DNA of 64,000 nucleotides from Caenibius tardaugens NBRC 16725 (GTDB lineage: Bacteria > Pseudomonadota > Alphaproteobacteria > Sphingomonadales > Sphingomonadaceae). Below are positions 8,783-18,254 of the stretch, piece after piece. The translations under genes and the position numbers were made by a program. The notes below the pieces were generated by a model, which searched no databases, was not told where the DNA came from, and saw only the letters and a list, made by a program, of their open reading frames with translations. The stretch is taken from contig NZ_CP034179.1 of NCBI RefSeq assembly GCF_003860345.1, positions 3,084,001 to 3,148,000 of the forward strand, read 5' to 3'. Numbering within the stretch: position 1 is the stretch's first letter; every line of letters starts with the position of its first letter.

Positions 8783-9130
8783 GAATATGAAAAGGAAATG
8801 GCGCTCGAAATTCTCGAGCTGGTCGGCAACAAATGGACCATGCTGGTCACGTACAGGCTGGGGCAGGGCGCGATGCGCTTTTCCGATCTCAAGCGTGTGG
8901 CAACGCCGATCACGTCCAAGATGCTGACGCAGACTTTGCGGGAACTGGAATGCTTCGGCATGGTCTCGCGCGAGGTTCTGCCTTCCACCCCGCCTGCGGT
9001 GGAATATCGGCTGACCGATATGGGGCGCACCTTCCTCGGTGCCGTCAGCACGATTTGCGGCTGGATCGGCGATAATCGCGATGCGCTGCAGGAAGCGCGG
9101 GAACGGTACATTCAGGCGGCCGCTGCCTGA
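8774..9130 (+). CDS. HxlR-family transcriptional regulator
   Basis: Winged-helix regulator of 118 residues, the usual HxlR size. Family landmarks are LVGNKWTMLVTYRL in the first helix-turn, RFSDLKR, ITSKMLTQTLREL as recognition region, PPAVEYRLTDMG as the wing, and a C-terminal W. The ATG at 8774 has AGG six bases upstream; an in-frame ATG at 8726 would add a basic 16-residue tail and is less likely. The gene is divergent from the epimerase-SDR operon, which it probably controls. HxlR members often sense aldehydes, quinones or redox state; the N-terminal Cys of many members is absent here, so a small-molecule signal is more likely. Confidence 0.88.
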   Translation: MDTEYEKEMALEILELVGNKWTMLVTYRLGQGAMRFSDLKRVATPITSKMLTQTLRELECFGMVSREVLPSTPPAVEYRLTDMGRTFLGAVSTICGWIGDNRDALQEARERYIQAAAA

Positions 9131-9136
9131 GGGACG

Positions 9137-9499
9137 ATGACTGTGCTTCGACGCGCGGGCGCGATGAAGCGTTCAATAGTGGCCTTTGTCCTTGCCCTTG
9201 GCCTCGGGTTCCTGAGCATGGGGGCACTGGGCATGTTGCTGTGGTATCCGGTCATGCCGGTGCTGGCGCAGTTCCATGGCGATCCCAACGACTGGCATGG
9301 GGATTGGGTCTGGCCCACGATCATTGGGGTGGGCATGGTGTGGTCGTTCAGTTTTCTGGTGGCGGGCTGGATCAATCTGCGGCTGGAAGGGGCACGGATC
9401 GGCCGGTGGCCCCGGCGCCTTGCCTATATCGCGGTGCTGTGGCTCGGCGCGCTGCTGAGCTGGGCGCTGTTGCTGAGCGAACCGTTCCGCGCCAATTGA
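9137..9499 (+). CDS. small membrane protein of unknown function
   Basis: 120 residues with three hydrophobic segments (about 13-35, 50-75 and 93-112) joined by short loops containing DPNDWHGDWVWP. I do not recognise it with certainty; it resembles small DUF1761-like membrane proteins. It starts seven bases after the HxlR stop, so the two are probably co-transcribed. A 12-bp hairpin overlaps its stop region. Confidence 0.7.
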   Translation: MTVLRRAGAMKRSIVAFVLALGLGFLSMGALGMLLWYPVMPVLAQFHGDPNDWHGDWVWPTIIGVGMVWSFSFLVAGWINLRLEGARIGRWPRRLAYIAVLWLGALLSWALLLSEPFRAN

Positions 9500-9530
9500 C
9501 CGCGTATCCGGGGCTGAACCGGATACGCGG
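9500..9530. terminator. bidirectional hairpin between convergent genes
   Basis: Perfect 12-bp stem (9500-9511 with 9519-9530) and a 7-nt loop, exactly between the convergent membrane-protein gene and the phosphatase gene. There is no T-run on the plus side. It could stop or protect both transcripts. Confidence 0.6.
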
Positions 9531-9537
9531 CACCGGA

Positions 9538-10686
9538 TCAGCCTGCTGATCCCACGAGATACTTTTTCCGCAAGGCGGCGATCTCGGCATCGGTCAGGCC
9601 AAGCCCCTGCCGGGCATAGGCGTCGAACGATCCATATTTGCGCTGCACTTCGTCAAAGGCAGCCTGCAGGTATTCGGGGCGTACTGTCATCACCGGTTCG
9701 AGATTGGCGACATCGAACGGTGCACCGGCCTTGTTGATCATGGCGATCATCGCATCGTTCTTCGTCTTCAGATAACCATTGCTCAACATGTAGTCGGCCA
9801 TGATCGTTTCGCGCGGAACGCCCAGCAGGCCAAGGATGATCGCGGTTGCCCATCCGGTGCGATCCTTCCCTGCGGTGCAGTGATAAACAACGGCCCCATC
9901 CTGTTCGCGCAGCAGTTCCCGGATCATCGCACTATAGGCTTTCTGCGCGCCGGGCAGCGCAACGAAATCCCGATTGGCGGCAGTCAGCATCTCGACGCCC
10001 TTGCCCGCGGCAATGGCCGCCATGGCTTCGCGCATGTCGCCTCCGATCGAGCCATGGGCATCGGCTGCAACATCAAGCACGAGACCGCGTGCGCGGGGCG
10101 GGATCATGTCGGGTTCGCGGGTCCGTTCGGACTGGGTGCGCAGATCGATGATAACCCCAGGGTTCAACTGGTCGATCAGGGTCATGTCATTGGCGCTGAC
10201 CTTGTCGAGCTGATCGGCGCGGTAGATCTTGCCCATGCGCACCCATTGCCCGTCGTTCGTGCGATAGCCGCCCACATCGCGCCAGTTGGGCACGCTTTTG
10301 AGGTGGAGGCCACGATCGGCAATAACCAGCGGCGCACCGCGTTCCGGCACCAGCGTGAAATAGGGGCGTGATGCGGGGGCAACCCCGGAAACGATCACGC
10401 TGCCTTGCGTGCCGCCTTCGCCGCTTGCCGCGCCGCCGGTGGTGCCATTGGGATCGATGCCTGCAAAGACGCGGACTTTCCCCGCGTCCGATGCCTGCCA
10501 GCTGACGCGATAGCCGCTGCCGTCGGGCAGCAGTTCCGCAGTGGCCGACGTAAAGGGAACGTCCGCCGCACGCGGCGCAGTTGCCGTTTCCGTCTGACCG
10601 GCAGGTGCTGTGGCGCAACCCGCCAGAGAAACGCAGGCCAGACTCACGGCAAGTGCTGCCGGGCGCAAATAGTGCGGAACGTTCAT
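9538..10686 (-). CDS. tyrosine-protein phosphatase, lipoprotein
   Basis: 382 residues. An N-terminal signal ends in the lipobox LAGC (Cys24), so the protein is exported and lipid-anchored. After an Ig-like segment comes a Y_phosphatase3/DSP domain. This has NWRDVGGYRT (134-143), the hallmark entry motif of bacterial IphP/LipA-type phosphatases, and the P-loop HCTAGKDRTG with catalytic Cys270 and Arg276. The family hydrolyses phosphotyrosine and sometimes phosphoinositides. The gene follows an SDR gene by seven bases, with GAGAGG before the ATG, so they form one operon. A link between phosphatase and SDR activities is not evident. Confidence 0.88.
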   Translation of the reverse strand: MNVPHYLRPAALAVSLACVSLAGCATAPAGQTETATAPRAADVPFTSATAELLPDGSGYRVSWQASDAGKVRVFAGIDPNGTTGGAASGEGGTQGSVIVSGVAPASRPYFTLVPERGAPLVIADRGLHLKSVPNWRDVGGYRTNDGQWVRMGKIYRADQLDKVSANDMTLIDQLNPGVIIDLRTQSERTREPDMIPPRARGLVLDVAADAHGSIGGDMREAMAAIAAGKGVEMLTAANRDFVALPGAQKAYSAMIRELLREQDGAVVYHCTAGKDRTGWATAIILGLLGVPRETIMADYMLSNGYLKTKNDAMIAMINKAGAPFDVANLEPVMTVRPEYLQAAFDEVQRKYGSFDAYARQGLGLTDAEIAALRKKYLVGSAG

Positions 10687-10693
10687 AAGCCTC

Positions 10694-11470
10694 TCACCCT
10701 CTTTGTGATGTTATATTGCCGCCATCGACGACAAGTTGTGCCGCAGTGATATAGCTCGCTTCGTTGGACAGCAAGAAGCGGACAGCGCGTCCGATTTCCA
10801 TGGGATCGCCAATTCGTTCGAGCAGAATGCGTTTCTCGAAGAACCCTTGTGGCAGGTTTTCGACAGCCGGGCGCATCATCGGGGTCATGATTTGCCCGGG
10901 CGACACGGAATTGATGCGGATGCCGTCTTGCGCCAGCCGATCGGCCAACGACCGGACAAGCGAGAGCATACCGCCCTTGGCGGCGGAATAGATCGGGTTC
11001 AGCGCATTGCCCAGCGTGGCATTGATGGATGCGATAGCCACAATGGCGGAACCTTGCTGCGCCTTGAGATCGGGCAGGAGCGCCTGTGTGATCAGCGCCA
11101 GCGAACGCAAGTGAATGGCAATGCCCATGTCCCAGCTTTCGACAGTCATGCCATCGATGGAGTTGGTATCGACAGTGCCAGCGGCATGCACGAGGCCGCC
11201 CGGCGCACCGACATGTTCGCAGGTCTGATCAAGGGCGGGGGCAATGGCCCCCGGATCGCGCAGATCCGCCCCAATGCCGATGGCAGCCACGCGATAGGTT
11301 GCGGCGATGCGATCCGCTTGCGAACGGGCGGCATCGAAATTGATGTCCCAGAGGGCAACCGGGCGTCCGACGGCTGCCAGCGCTTCTGCCGAAGCAAGGC
11401 CGATACCGGATGCGCCGCCGGTGATGACAACGGGGGTGTGGGGGGCGCCGAGATCAGGTTTGGCGAGCAT
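10694..11470 (-). CDS. SDR family oxidoreductase
   Basis: 258-residue classical SDR with TGGASGIG at 17-24, Ser148 and YSAAK at 161-165, so the catalytic set is complete. Asp after the second strand (LWDINFD) suggests NAD(H). The ATG is preceded by AAAGGA. It is the first gene of an operon with the phosphatase and faces a TetR gene across 275 bp that holds palindromic and direct repeats, so TetR control is plausible. The substrate is unknown. Confidence 0.88.
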   Translation of the reverse strand: MLAKPDLGAPHTPVVITGGASGIGLASAEALAAVGRPVALWDINFDAARSQADRIAATYRVAAIGIGADLRDPGAIAPALDQTCEHVGAPGGLVHAAGTVDTNSIDGMTVESWDMGIAIHLRSLALITQALLPDLKAQQGSAIVAIASINATLGNALNPIYSAAKGGMLSLVRSLADRLAQDGIRINSVSPGQIMTPMMRPAVENLPQGFFEKRILLERIGDPMEIGRAVRFLLSNEASYITAAQLVVDGGNITSQRG

Positions 11471-11651
11471 TTCAGGGTATCCTTTCAGTTATCGTTGTGC
11501 GGATGGTCAGGAAGGCTGATCCTGGACCATCTTACTTCAGGACAGAGACAGGCCGCCCCGATGCCGCCGGTGTGGGGGCGCTAACGGCGGCCGCATAACC
11601 GGACCAGAAACAGCCCGGCTGATGAATTTTCTAACAACGAGTAGGTAAATT

Positions 11652-11670
11652 TGCAATCGGGATGATTGCA
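11652..11670. promoter_or_regulatory. palindrome, candidate TetR operator
   Basis: TGCAATC (11652-11658) and GATTGCA (11664-11670) form a perfect 7-bp inverted repeat with a 5-bp spacer. The 19-bp length is typical of TetR operators. It lies between the divergent SDR and TetR genes, 76 bp before the TetR start. Confidence 0.5.
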
Positions 11671-11682
11671 TCGACAGGCGGC

Positions 11683-11712
11683 TATGCCTGATAAGGGATA
11701 TGCCCGATAAGG
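11683..11712. repeat. 14-bp direct repeat upstream of TetR gene
   Basis: TATGCCTGATAAGG at 11683-11696 recurs as TATGCCCGATAAGG at 11699-11712 with one mismatch and a 16-bp period. It sits between the candidate palindrome and the TetR start. It could be a second operator or a recent short duplication. Confidence 0.6.
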
Positions 11713-11745
11713 AATGGCAGGGACGCGGAAACAGGAGATGGCGGG

Positions 11746-12396
11746 GTGATGGCAGAACGGGCGACCGCGCGACGCGTGCAGCGGGACGTGGCGCGTCAGC
11801 CGCGCGGAGACGTGACGCGTCAGGCGATTCTCGATGCGGCGGAAAGCCTGTTTGCCAATGTGGGCTATGCTGCTGCGCGGCTGGAGGATGTCGCGCTGGA
11901 AGTGGGTATTCGCCGTCCCTCGATCATCTACTACTTCCCGGGCAAGCAGCAATTGTATGACGAAGTGGAAGCCAGCATTTTCGCCGCTATGCGCGCTTTC
12001 GTGCACGAGCGGATGGCGCAGGCCCATGATCCCATGGCGCAACTCCTGACCTTGCTCGATGCCTGGCTCGACTTTCTCGTCGCACGGCCGACAGCGGCGC
12101 GGATCATACAAAGGCTGGCCGCCGATCATGGCCCGCGCGGAGATAACCCGGTGGAGTTCTCCGACCCGGTCCTGCGCGACCTTGAAAGAGTGATAGGGGC
12201 AGGTGTGGCGGCCGGGGTCTTTGCGCCGGTATCCGCAATGCACGTGCTGAACGCCGTATCCGCCGGGCCGTTGTTCTATGTGTGCAATGCCAACCAACTC
12301 GGTACGGATCGCAGGTACGATCCGGCCGATCCGACGGAACTGGCCGCATTCCGCGCATTGCAGCACAAATTGGCCCGGGCTGCCGTCACGGCATGA
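11746..12396 (+). CDS. TetR/AcrR-family transcriptional regulator
   Basis: 216 residues. The N-terminal TetR helix-turn-helix spans about 24-70, with TRQAILDAAESLF, VGYAAARLEDVA and RRPSIIYYFPGKQQLYDEV, the standard family signature. The C-terminal ligand domain is all helical and not specific. The gene is divergent from the SDR-phosphatase operon and converges with the RND operon that ends at 12415. Candidate operators lie just upstream. It probably represses the SDR operon and itself. Confidence 0.92.
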   Translation: MMAERATARRVQRDVARQPRGDVTRQAILDAAESLFANVGYAAARLEDVALEVGIRRPSIIYYFPGKQQLYDEVEASIFAAMRAFVHERMAQAHDPMAQLLTLLDAWLDFLVARPTAARIIQRLAADHGPRGDNPVEFSDPVLRDLERVIGAGVAAGVFAPVSAMHVLNAVSAGPLFYVCNANQLGTDRRYDPADPTELAAFRALQHKLARAAVTA

Positions 12397-12414
12397 TGGG
12401 TGGAGCGGTGGCGC

Positions 12415-13806
12415 CTATTCGGTGCCTGCGCTCGCCTGATCGCCACCGAGCACGCGATAAAGCGTGATGCGGTTGCGCACCATCTCCAATTGCGTGGCGA
12501 CTTCGGCCTGACGGGCGGCAAACAGGCTGCGCTGGGCATCGAGATTGGCGAGGAAACTGTCCACCCCACCGCGATAACGCGCTTCGGTGAGCATGGCCGT
12601 GTCGGCAGCAGCACTGCGATAGTCGCTGGCCGCCTTCAACCGGTCGGCAATGGTGCCCTGATCGGCCAGCGCATCGGAGACTTCGCGAAAGGCGGACTGA
12701 ATAGCGCCTTCATAGGTGGACAGTGCGGCATCGCGGTCCGCCCTGGCCACGGCGACATTGGCGCTGCGGCGCCCGCCGTCGAAAATGGTCAGCGCGGCAT
12801 CGGCCCCGGCGGATTTGCTGAAAGCGCCACTGGCGAACAGTCCGCCCAGCGCATCGCTGGCGAAGCCCAGCAACCCGGTAAGGGAAATCGACGGGAACAG
12901 GGCGGCCCTGGCCACACCGATATCGGCGTTGGCGGCACGCAACCGATATTCGGCTTGAACGATGTCCGGGCGGCGCAACAGCACTTGCGAACTGGTCCCG
13001 GCGGGCAAAGTGGTGATGCTGCCGGTAACCTGCGCCATATCGCCGGGCAACAAGGCGCGGTCGTATTCACCCCCAACGAGCAGGCGGATCAGGTTTTCAT
13101 CCTGCGCCAGCGCGGTTTTCTGTCGGGCAACATTGCCTTCGGCGGTGGCCAGCACCTGTTCTGCCTGCCGCAGATCGGTGCGCGGGGCAACGCCGCCTTC
13201 CAGCCGCGCCTTTGTCAACCGCACGCTGTTGCGGGCATTCGCGGCGGTACTTTCCGCGATGACCAGCAGATCCCGGTCTGCGGCGTAAGTCGCCCAGGCA
13301 TCGACGAGATCGGCAACCAGCCCCAATCGCACAGTACGGGCGCCCGCTTCCGTGGCCAGTGCGCGGTTCCGTTCCGCTTCCGAGGCATTGGCCAGTTTGC
13401 CGAACAGGTCGATTTCGAAGCCGGATATGCCGCCGCTGACCGCATAGCGGGTGTCTGCTTTCGCCCCGTTCGGATCGGTGTGATCGACACTGCCGCTGAT
13501 CCCGACTTCGGGAAACTGTGCAGCCCGCGCGACCCGTGCCTGGGCCCGCGCCGATGCGACATTGGCGGCGGCGACGCGAAGGTCGCGGTTATTGGACAGC
13601 GCCGTTTCGACCAGTGTCTGCAGTCGCGGATCATGAAAGATGTCGCGATAGGATACGATGGGCAGCGCGGCCTCGCTTTGGGCAAGATAGCTGTCACCAC
13701 TGGGCCAGGAAGCGGGTACGGGGGTGGATGGCAATTCCGTGCGCGGCGCCAGCGAACAGGCGGCCAATGCGAAAGGAGCCGAAAGGGCGATGAGGCGCCG
13801 GGTCAT
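12415..13806 (-). CDS. NodT-family RND efflux outer-membrane lipoprotein
   Basis: 463 residues with a signal peptide ending in LAAC (Cys17) and two OEP repeats (EIDLFGKLANASEAERNRAL; RRPDIVQAEYRLRAANA). It forms the outer-membrane channel of the RND pump encoded directly upstream; its ATG overlaps the stop of the permease gene by four bases (ATGA). It is a second outer-membrane factor beside the one at 2522-3952, so each tripartite system has its own exit duct. Confidence 0.92.
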   Translation of the reverse strand: MTRRLIALSAPFALAACSLAPRTELPSTPVPASWPSGDSYLAQSEAALPIVSYRDIFHDPRLQTLVETALSNNRDLRVAAANVASARAQARVARAAQFPEVGISGSVDHTDPNGAKADTRYAVSGGISGFEIDLFGKLANASEAERNRALATEAGARTVRLGLVADLVDAWATYAADRDLLVIAESTAANARNSVRLTKARLEGGVAPRTDLRQAEQVLATAEGNVARQKTALAQDENLIRLLVGGEYDRALLPGDMAQVTGSITTLPAGTSSQVLLRRPDIVQAEYRLRAANADIGVARAALFPSISLTGLLGFASDALGGLFASGAFSKSAGADAALTIFDGGRRSANVAVARADRDAALSTYEGAIQSAFREVSDALADQGTIADRLKAASDYRSAAADTAMLTEARYRGGVDSFLANLDAQRSLFAARQAEVATQLEMVRNRITLYRVLGGDQASAGTE

Positions 13807-16800
13807 GCTTCCGCTCCTTCACCCGATACCGGCTTGTCGTCAGGGCTGAGGCGCCGCCGCGCCGCCTTGATGCCATCGCGCACCCCCCGGCGGACAAGCA
13901 CGAAGAACAGGGGGATGTAGAACACGGCAAGAGCCGTTGCCGTCAACATGCCACCCACGACCGAGGTGCCGATCGCGATACGGCTGTTTGCCCCGGCCCC
14001 TGTGGCCAGGGCCAGCGGCAGAACGCCAAAGCCGAAGGCGAGGCTGGTCATCAGGATCGGGCGGATGCGCAAGCGCGCGCCTTCGAGCGCGGCATCGATA
14101 ATCCGCATGCCCTTTTTCTCGGCCGCTTCTGCAAATTCGATAATCAGGATCGCGTTCTTCGTCGCCAGTCCCATAGTGGTCAGCAGACCGATCTGCATGA
14201 ACACGTCATTTTCAAGCCCACGCAGGGTGGCCGCGAAAATGGCGCCAACCAAGCCGAGCGGAATGACCAGGATCGCCGCAATCGGGATCGACCAGCTTTC
14301 ATAAAGCGCCGCAAGGCACAGGAACACCACCAGCAGGGAAAGGCCGTAAAGCAGGGGGGCCTGTCCAGACGACTGGCGTTCTTCAAACGATGCCCCCGAC
14401 CAGGCGACACTGGTTCCCGGATATTCTGCCGCCAGTTCCTGCATGATCTGCATCGCCTCGCCGGAGCTGACACCGGGGGCGGGCTGGCCCTGGATTTCGT
14501 AATTGCTGAGACCGTTGAAGCGCGATGTGCTGCTGGGGGTGGTGCCCCAGGCGACTTGCGAAAAGGCGGAAAACGGCGTCATCGACCCGGTGTTGTTACG
14601 CACATACCAGTCGCCGAGATTTTCGGGGCGCGAACGATAGGGCGCATCGCCCATGACATAGACGCGTTTGACGCGGCCGCGGTCGATGAAATCGTTGACG
14701 TAGCTGCCACCCCACGCTGTTGCGATGGTGGAGTTGATATTGTTCTGCGTTACACCCAGTGCTGCGGCCTTGCGCGTATCGACCGATATATTCAGTTCCG
14801 ACACATCGGGCAGATTGCTCAACCGGACACCCGTCAGGCGGGAATCGGCATTGGCTGCGGCAACCAGTTTGTCCCGTGCGTCTGCGAACGTGTTGCGGGG
14901 AATGCCATTGGCGTTCTGGAATTGCATGGTGAAACCGGAGGAGTTGCCAAGACCCCGGATTGACCCCGGAATCAGAGTAAAGACCTGGGCATCGCGTATG
15001 GAACGGAAGGCCTTGCTGGCCCGCTCCACGATCGCGTCGGCCGAATTGTCGCTTCCCTTGCGATCTTCCCATGGGGCGAGCTTGATGAAGCCCTGGCCGG
15101 AATTCTGGCCTGTCGGGCCGCCGCCGCCGCCGCCAACCAGCATGAAGATTTCTTGGACGTTCGCTTTCTCGTTCGTTTTGAAATAGTTCTGGATGGTTTC
15201 CTGCACTTCGATGGTCCGTTCGCGCGTGGCGCCAGAAGGCAGGCGATATTGCACCATGATCAGACCCTGATCCTCGTTGGGAAGGAAGCCGCCGGGCATA
15301 CGCAGAAACAAGGTGCCCATGATCGCGACCAGCACCGCGTAAATACCCAGCGCGAGCCACTTGCGATCGATCACTTTCGCCACGAACTGGCGATAACGTT
15401 CGACAAAGTTGTTAAACCCTTGATTGAAGCGGTCCTTGGCCCAATGGGCATTGTCGGCCGCTTTCGGGAAGCGTCGTTCGAGCCAGGAGCCCTGCGCGCC
15501 ATCAGCGTCCCGGGGCTTTTTCGGGCGAAGCAGCGTCGCAGTAAGCGCGGGGCTGAGAATAAGCGCCACCAACACCGACAGCACCATGGCGGAAATGATC
15601 GTGAGCGAAAATTGCTTGTAGATGACCCCGGTTGATCCACCGAAGAAGGACATGGGCAGGAATACGGCCGACAGGACCAGCGCAATGGCGATCAGGGCGA
15701 CCTGAATTTCCTTCATCGATTGCAAGGTTGCGTCCCGCGCGCTCATCCCCGGGTTTTCGTGGAGCAGGCGTTCGACATTCTCCACGACAACGATCGCATC
15801 GTCGACCAGCAGGCCGATGGCCAGCACGAGCCCGAACATCGTCAGCGTGTTGATCGAAAATCCGGCGAAATAGAACACCACCAGTGTGCCCAGCAGCACG
15901 ACAGGCACGGCAATCGCCGGGATTAGCGTGGCCCGCCAGCTTTGCAGGAAGATGAAGATTACCAAGACCACCAGCACGACAGCTTCAGCCAGAGTCTTGC
16001 CGACTTCCTCGACGGAAAGCTTGATGAATTCGGTATTGTCGCGCGCGAAGGAATAGACCATCCCGTCCGGGAAATCCGGATCGAGTTCCTTCATTTGGGC
16101 CTTGATCAGTTCGGCCGTTTTGAGCGCGTCAGCCCCGGGTGCCAGCGAGATCGACAGACCTGCGGCGGGGTGGCCGTTCAACCGGCGCAAGGTGTTGTAG
16201 TTTTCCGCCCCGATTTCCACGCGGGCCAGATCGCGAATGCGCACGACCGAGCCATCGGGCAGGGTTTTGACGACGATCTGTTCAAATTGTTCCGGCGTCT
16301 GCAACTGGCCCTGCGCGTTGACCGTGGCGTTCAGCATCTGCCCCTGCGGCGAGGGCAGGGCGCCGATCTGACCGGCGGCAACCTGCACGTTCTGGCTCTC
16401 GATCGCACTGATCACATCGGCTGGCATCAGGTTCATCGCCGCAAGACGATGCGGGTTCAGCCAGATGCGCATCGCATGCGGCGAACCGAACACATCCACT
16501 TCGCCCACGCCATCGATACGCGAAAGCGGGTCCTGCACATTGGAGGCGAGGTAATCGGAGATCTCGCGATCGTCGCGCTGGTTGGACTGGTCGTAGATCG
16601 CCAGCAGCATCAACGCATCCGGATTGGATTTGCTGACGCGAACGCCCTGATTTTGAACGCTTTGTGGAAGGCGGGCGATGGCGGACTGAATCTTGTTCTG
16701 GACTTGCACCTGCGCGATATCGGGGTCTGTGCCCTTGGCAAAGACCACCGAAATGGACACCGAACCTGTCGCAGCGGATTGTGAACTGAAATAGAGCAAC

Positions 16801-17021
16801 CCGTCGAGCCCGGTAAGCTGCTGTTCGAGCACCTGGGTTACGCTGTTTTCAACGGTTTCCGCCGATGCACCGGGGTATGTTGCCCGAATGTTGACCTGTG
16901 GCGGCGCGATGTCGGGATATTGGTCGATGGCCAGCGCACGCAGCGCACCAAGCCCGGCGAGCATCACGATAATCGCAATGACCCATGCGAAAATCGGCCG
17001 GTCGACGAAAATCCGTGACAT
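13803..17021 (-). CDS. RND multidrug efflux permease (HAE1 family)
   Basis: Full-length AcrB/MexB-type proton antiporter of 1072 residues. It has twelve transmembrane segments and two large periplasmic loops. The proton-relay aspartates are Asp407 and Asp408 in GLLVDDAIVVVEN, at the same numbers as in E. coli AcrB. The start MSRIFVDRPIFAWV is typical of the family. It is the middle gene of an adaptor-permease-outer-membrane-factor operon, six bases after the adaptor. Broad export of lipophilic drugs, detergents or solvents is the family role. Confidence 0.95.
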   Translation of the reverse strand: MSRIFVDRPIFAWVIAIIVMLAGLGALRALAIDQYPDIAPPQVNIRATYPGASAETVENSVTQVLEQQLTGLDGLLYFSSQSAATGSVSISVVFAKGTDPDIAQVQVQNKIQSAIARLPQSVQNQGVRVSKSNPDALMLLAIYDQSNQRDDREISDYLASNVQDPLSRIDGVGEVDVFGSPHAMRIWLNPHRLAAMNLMPADVISAIESQNVQVAAGQIGALPSPQGQMLNATVNAQGQLQTPEQFEQIVVKTLPDGSVVRIRDLARVEIGAENYNTLRRLNGHPAAGLSISLAPGADALKTAELIKAQMKELDPDFPDGMVYSFARDNTEFIKLSVEEVGKTLAEAVVLVVLVIFIFLQSWRATLIPAIAVPVVLLGTLVVFYFAGFSINTLTMFGLVLAIGLLVDDAIVVVENVERLLHENPGMSARDATLQSMKEIQVALIAIALVLSAVFLPMSFFGGSTGVIYKQFSLTIISAMVLSVLVALILSPALTATLLRPKKPRDADGAQGSWLERRFPKAADNAHWAKDRFNQGFNNFVERYRQFVAKVIDRKWLALGIYAVLVAIMGTLFLRMPGGFLPNEDQGLIMVQYRLPSGATRERTIEVQETIQNYFKTNEKANVQEIFMLVGGGGGGPTGQNSGQGFIKLAPWEDRKGSDNSADAIVERASKAFRSIRDAQVFTLIPGSIRGLGNSSGFTMQFQNANGIPRNTFADARDKLVAAANADSRLTGVRLSNLPDVSELNISVDTRKAAALGVTQNNINSTIATAWGGSYVNDFIDRGRVKRVYVMGDAPYRSRPENLGDWYVRNNTGSMTPFSAFSQVAWGTTPSSTSRFNGLSNYEIQGQPAPGVSSGEAMQIMQELAAEYPGTSVAWSGASFEERQSSGQAPLLYGLSLLVVFLCLAALYESWSIPIAAILVIPLGLVGAIFAATLRGLENDVFMQIGLLTTMGLATKNAILIIEFAEAAEKKGMRIIDAALEGARLRIRPILMTSLAFGFGVLPLALATGAGANSRIAIGTSVVGGMLTATALAVFYIPLFFVLVRRGVRDGIKAARRRLSPDDKPVSGEGAEA

Positions 17022-17027
17022 GATCCG

Positions 17028-18224
17028 TCAGCCCCCCGTTTTCACGGCAGGCTTCGCATTTTTGGCCGACGCATCCGTTTTTTGAGGCGTGCTGGCAGGC
17101 ACGGGTTTGACGGCCACACCGTGGGTCAGGCCGTTCGTTCCTTGTGTGATGACGCGATCACCCGCGTTGAGCCCGCTGGTTACGATCCAGTTCGCGCCCG
17201 ATGTCCCCTGCGCCACGATCTTGCGACGCAAAGCCTTGCCATCCTTGCTGGCGAGGTAGACGAAGGCAGACCCGTCGAAATCGCGCTGCAGGGCGGCCTG
17301 CGGGATCAGAAAGGCGTTGGGATTGATTGCCTGATCGAAGAACGCCGTCACGAACATGCCGGGAAGCAGCAGCCCTTCGGGATTGGGGAAGCGTGCGCGC
17401 AGGGTAACGGACCCGGTCGCCTGATCGACAGTCACTTCCGAAAATTCAACGCGGCCAGTCGGGCCATAATCGCTGCCGTCTTCCAGTTTGATCCGCACGG
17501 ATGTGCCGCTGCTGGCCAATCCGCCCGATGCGAAGCTGCGTCGCAGCCGGGTGAGGTCCGCGCTCGACTGTTGCATGTCGACATAGACCGGGTCCGCGCT
17601 CTGGATCACGGCCAGTGGATCGGCCTGACCTGCGTTGACAAGTGCCCCCTTGGTGAACAGCGAACGCCCGATGCGCCCGCTGATCGGTGCGGGGACCGTG
17701 GTGAAACGCAGGTTGATATTGGCGGTTTCCAGCGCCGCGCGTCTTTGCGCGACGGCTGCCCGGGCGACTTGCGCCTGGGCGTTGGCATCGGTGTAGTCCT
17801 GCTTTGCAATAGCCTCCATTTCGGCAAGCGGCCGATAACGGTTGGCCTTGGCAGTTGCGGCATTGGCACTGGCCTGTGCGCTGGAAAGATCGGCCGATGC
17901 CTGATTGACTGCGGCGCGATAGAGGCTGGGATCGATCTCGAACAGGGGCTGGCCCGCGCGGACGTAGCTGCCTTCCGTGAAATAACGCTGACGAATGACC
18001 CCGGTAATCTGCGGGCGCACTTCGCTGGTGGCGAAGGCGACAACGCGCCCGCCCAGTTCGGTTTGCACTGGCACCGATTGCGGCTGTACGACGACATAGC
18101 CGACTTCCGGCGGCCCTTTCTTCCCCTTGCCGCCCTCATCCCCACCAGCGCAGGCGGTGACCATCGAGAGCATGGCGGGCAGAAGGATCAAATGGATAAC
18201 TGGCCGGTATGTAAGCATGCGCAT
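17028..18224 (-). CDS. RND periplasmic adaptor (AcrA/MexA type)
   Basis: 398 residues from the chosen ATG, which has GAGG eleven bases upstream; a TTG at 18254 is possible but poorly supported. The signal peptide ends at VTAC (Cys25), so it is probably a lipoprotein. The lipoyl half-domains (RPQITGVIRQRYFTEGSYV; VPAPISGRIGRSLFTKGALV) flank an alpha-hairpin. They are followed by the beta-barrel and membrane-proximal domains, ending in a Lys/Ala-rich tail. It is the first gene of the pump operon. Confidence 0.92.
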   Translation of the reverse strand: MRMLTYRPVIHLILLPAMLSMVTACAGGDEGGKGKKGPPEVGYVVVQPQSVPVQTELGGRVVAFATSEVRPQITGVIRQRYFTEGSYVRAGQPLFEIDPSLYRAAVNQASADLSSAQASANAATAKANRYRPLAEMEAIAKQDYTDANAQAQVARAAVAQRRAALETANINLRFTTVPAPISGRIGRSLFTKGALVNAGQADPLAVIQSADPVYVDMQQSSADLTRLRRSFASGGLASSGTSVRIKLEDGSDYGPTGRVEFSEVTVDQATGSVTLRARFPNPEGLLLPGMFVTAFFDQAINPNAFLIPQAALQRDFDGSAFVYLASKDGKALRRKIVAQGTSGANWIVTSGLNAGDRVITQGTNGLTHGVAVKPVPASTPQKTDASAKNAKPAVKTGG

Positions 18225-18254
18225 TAGTGCCGAAACCTCAAAACCTGTCTTCAA

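Noticed and set aside
12400-13920. A 506-codon frame antisense to the RND outer-membrane factor gene
   Set aside because: The minus strand encodes a lipoprotein with a lipobox and OEP repeats; the plus frame has no family features.
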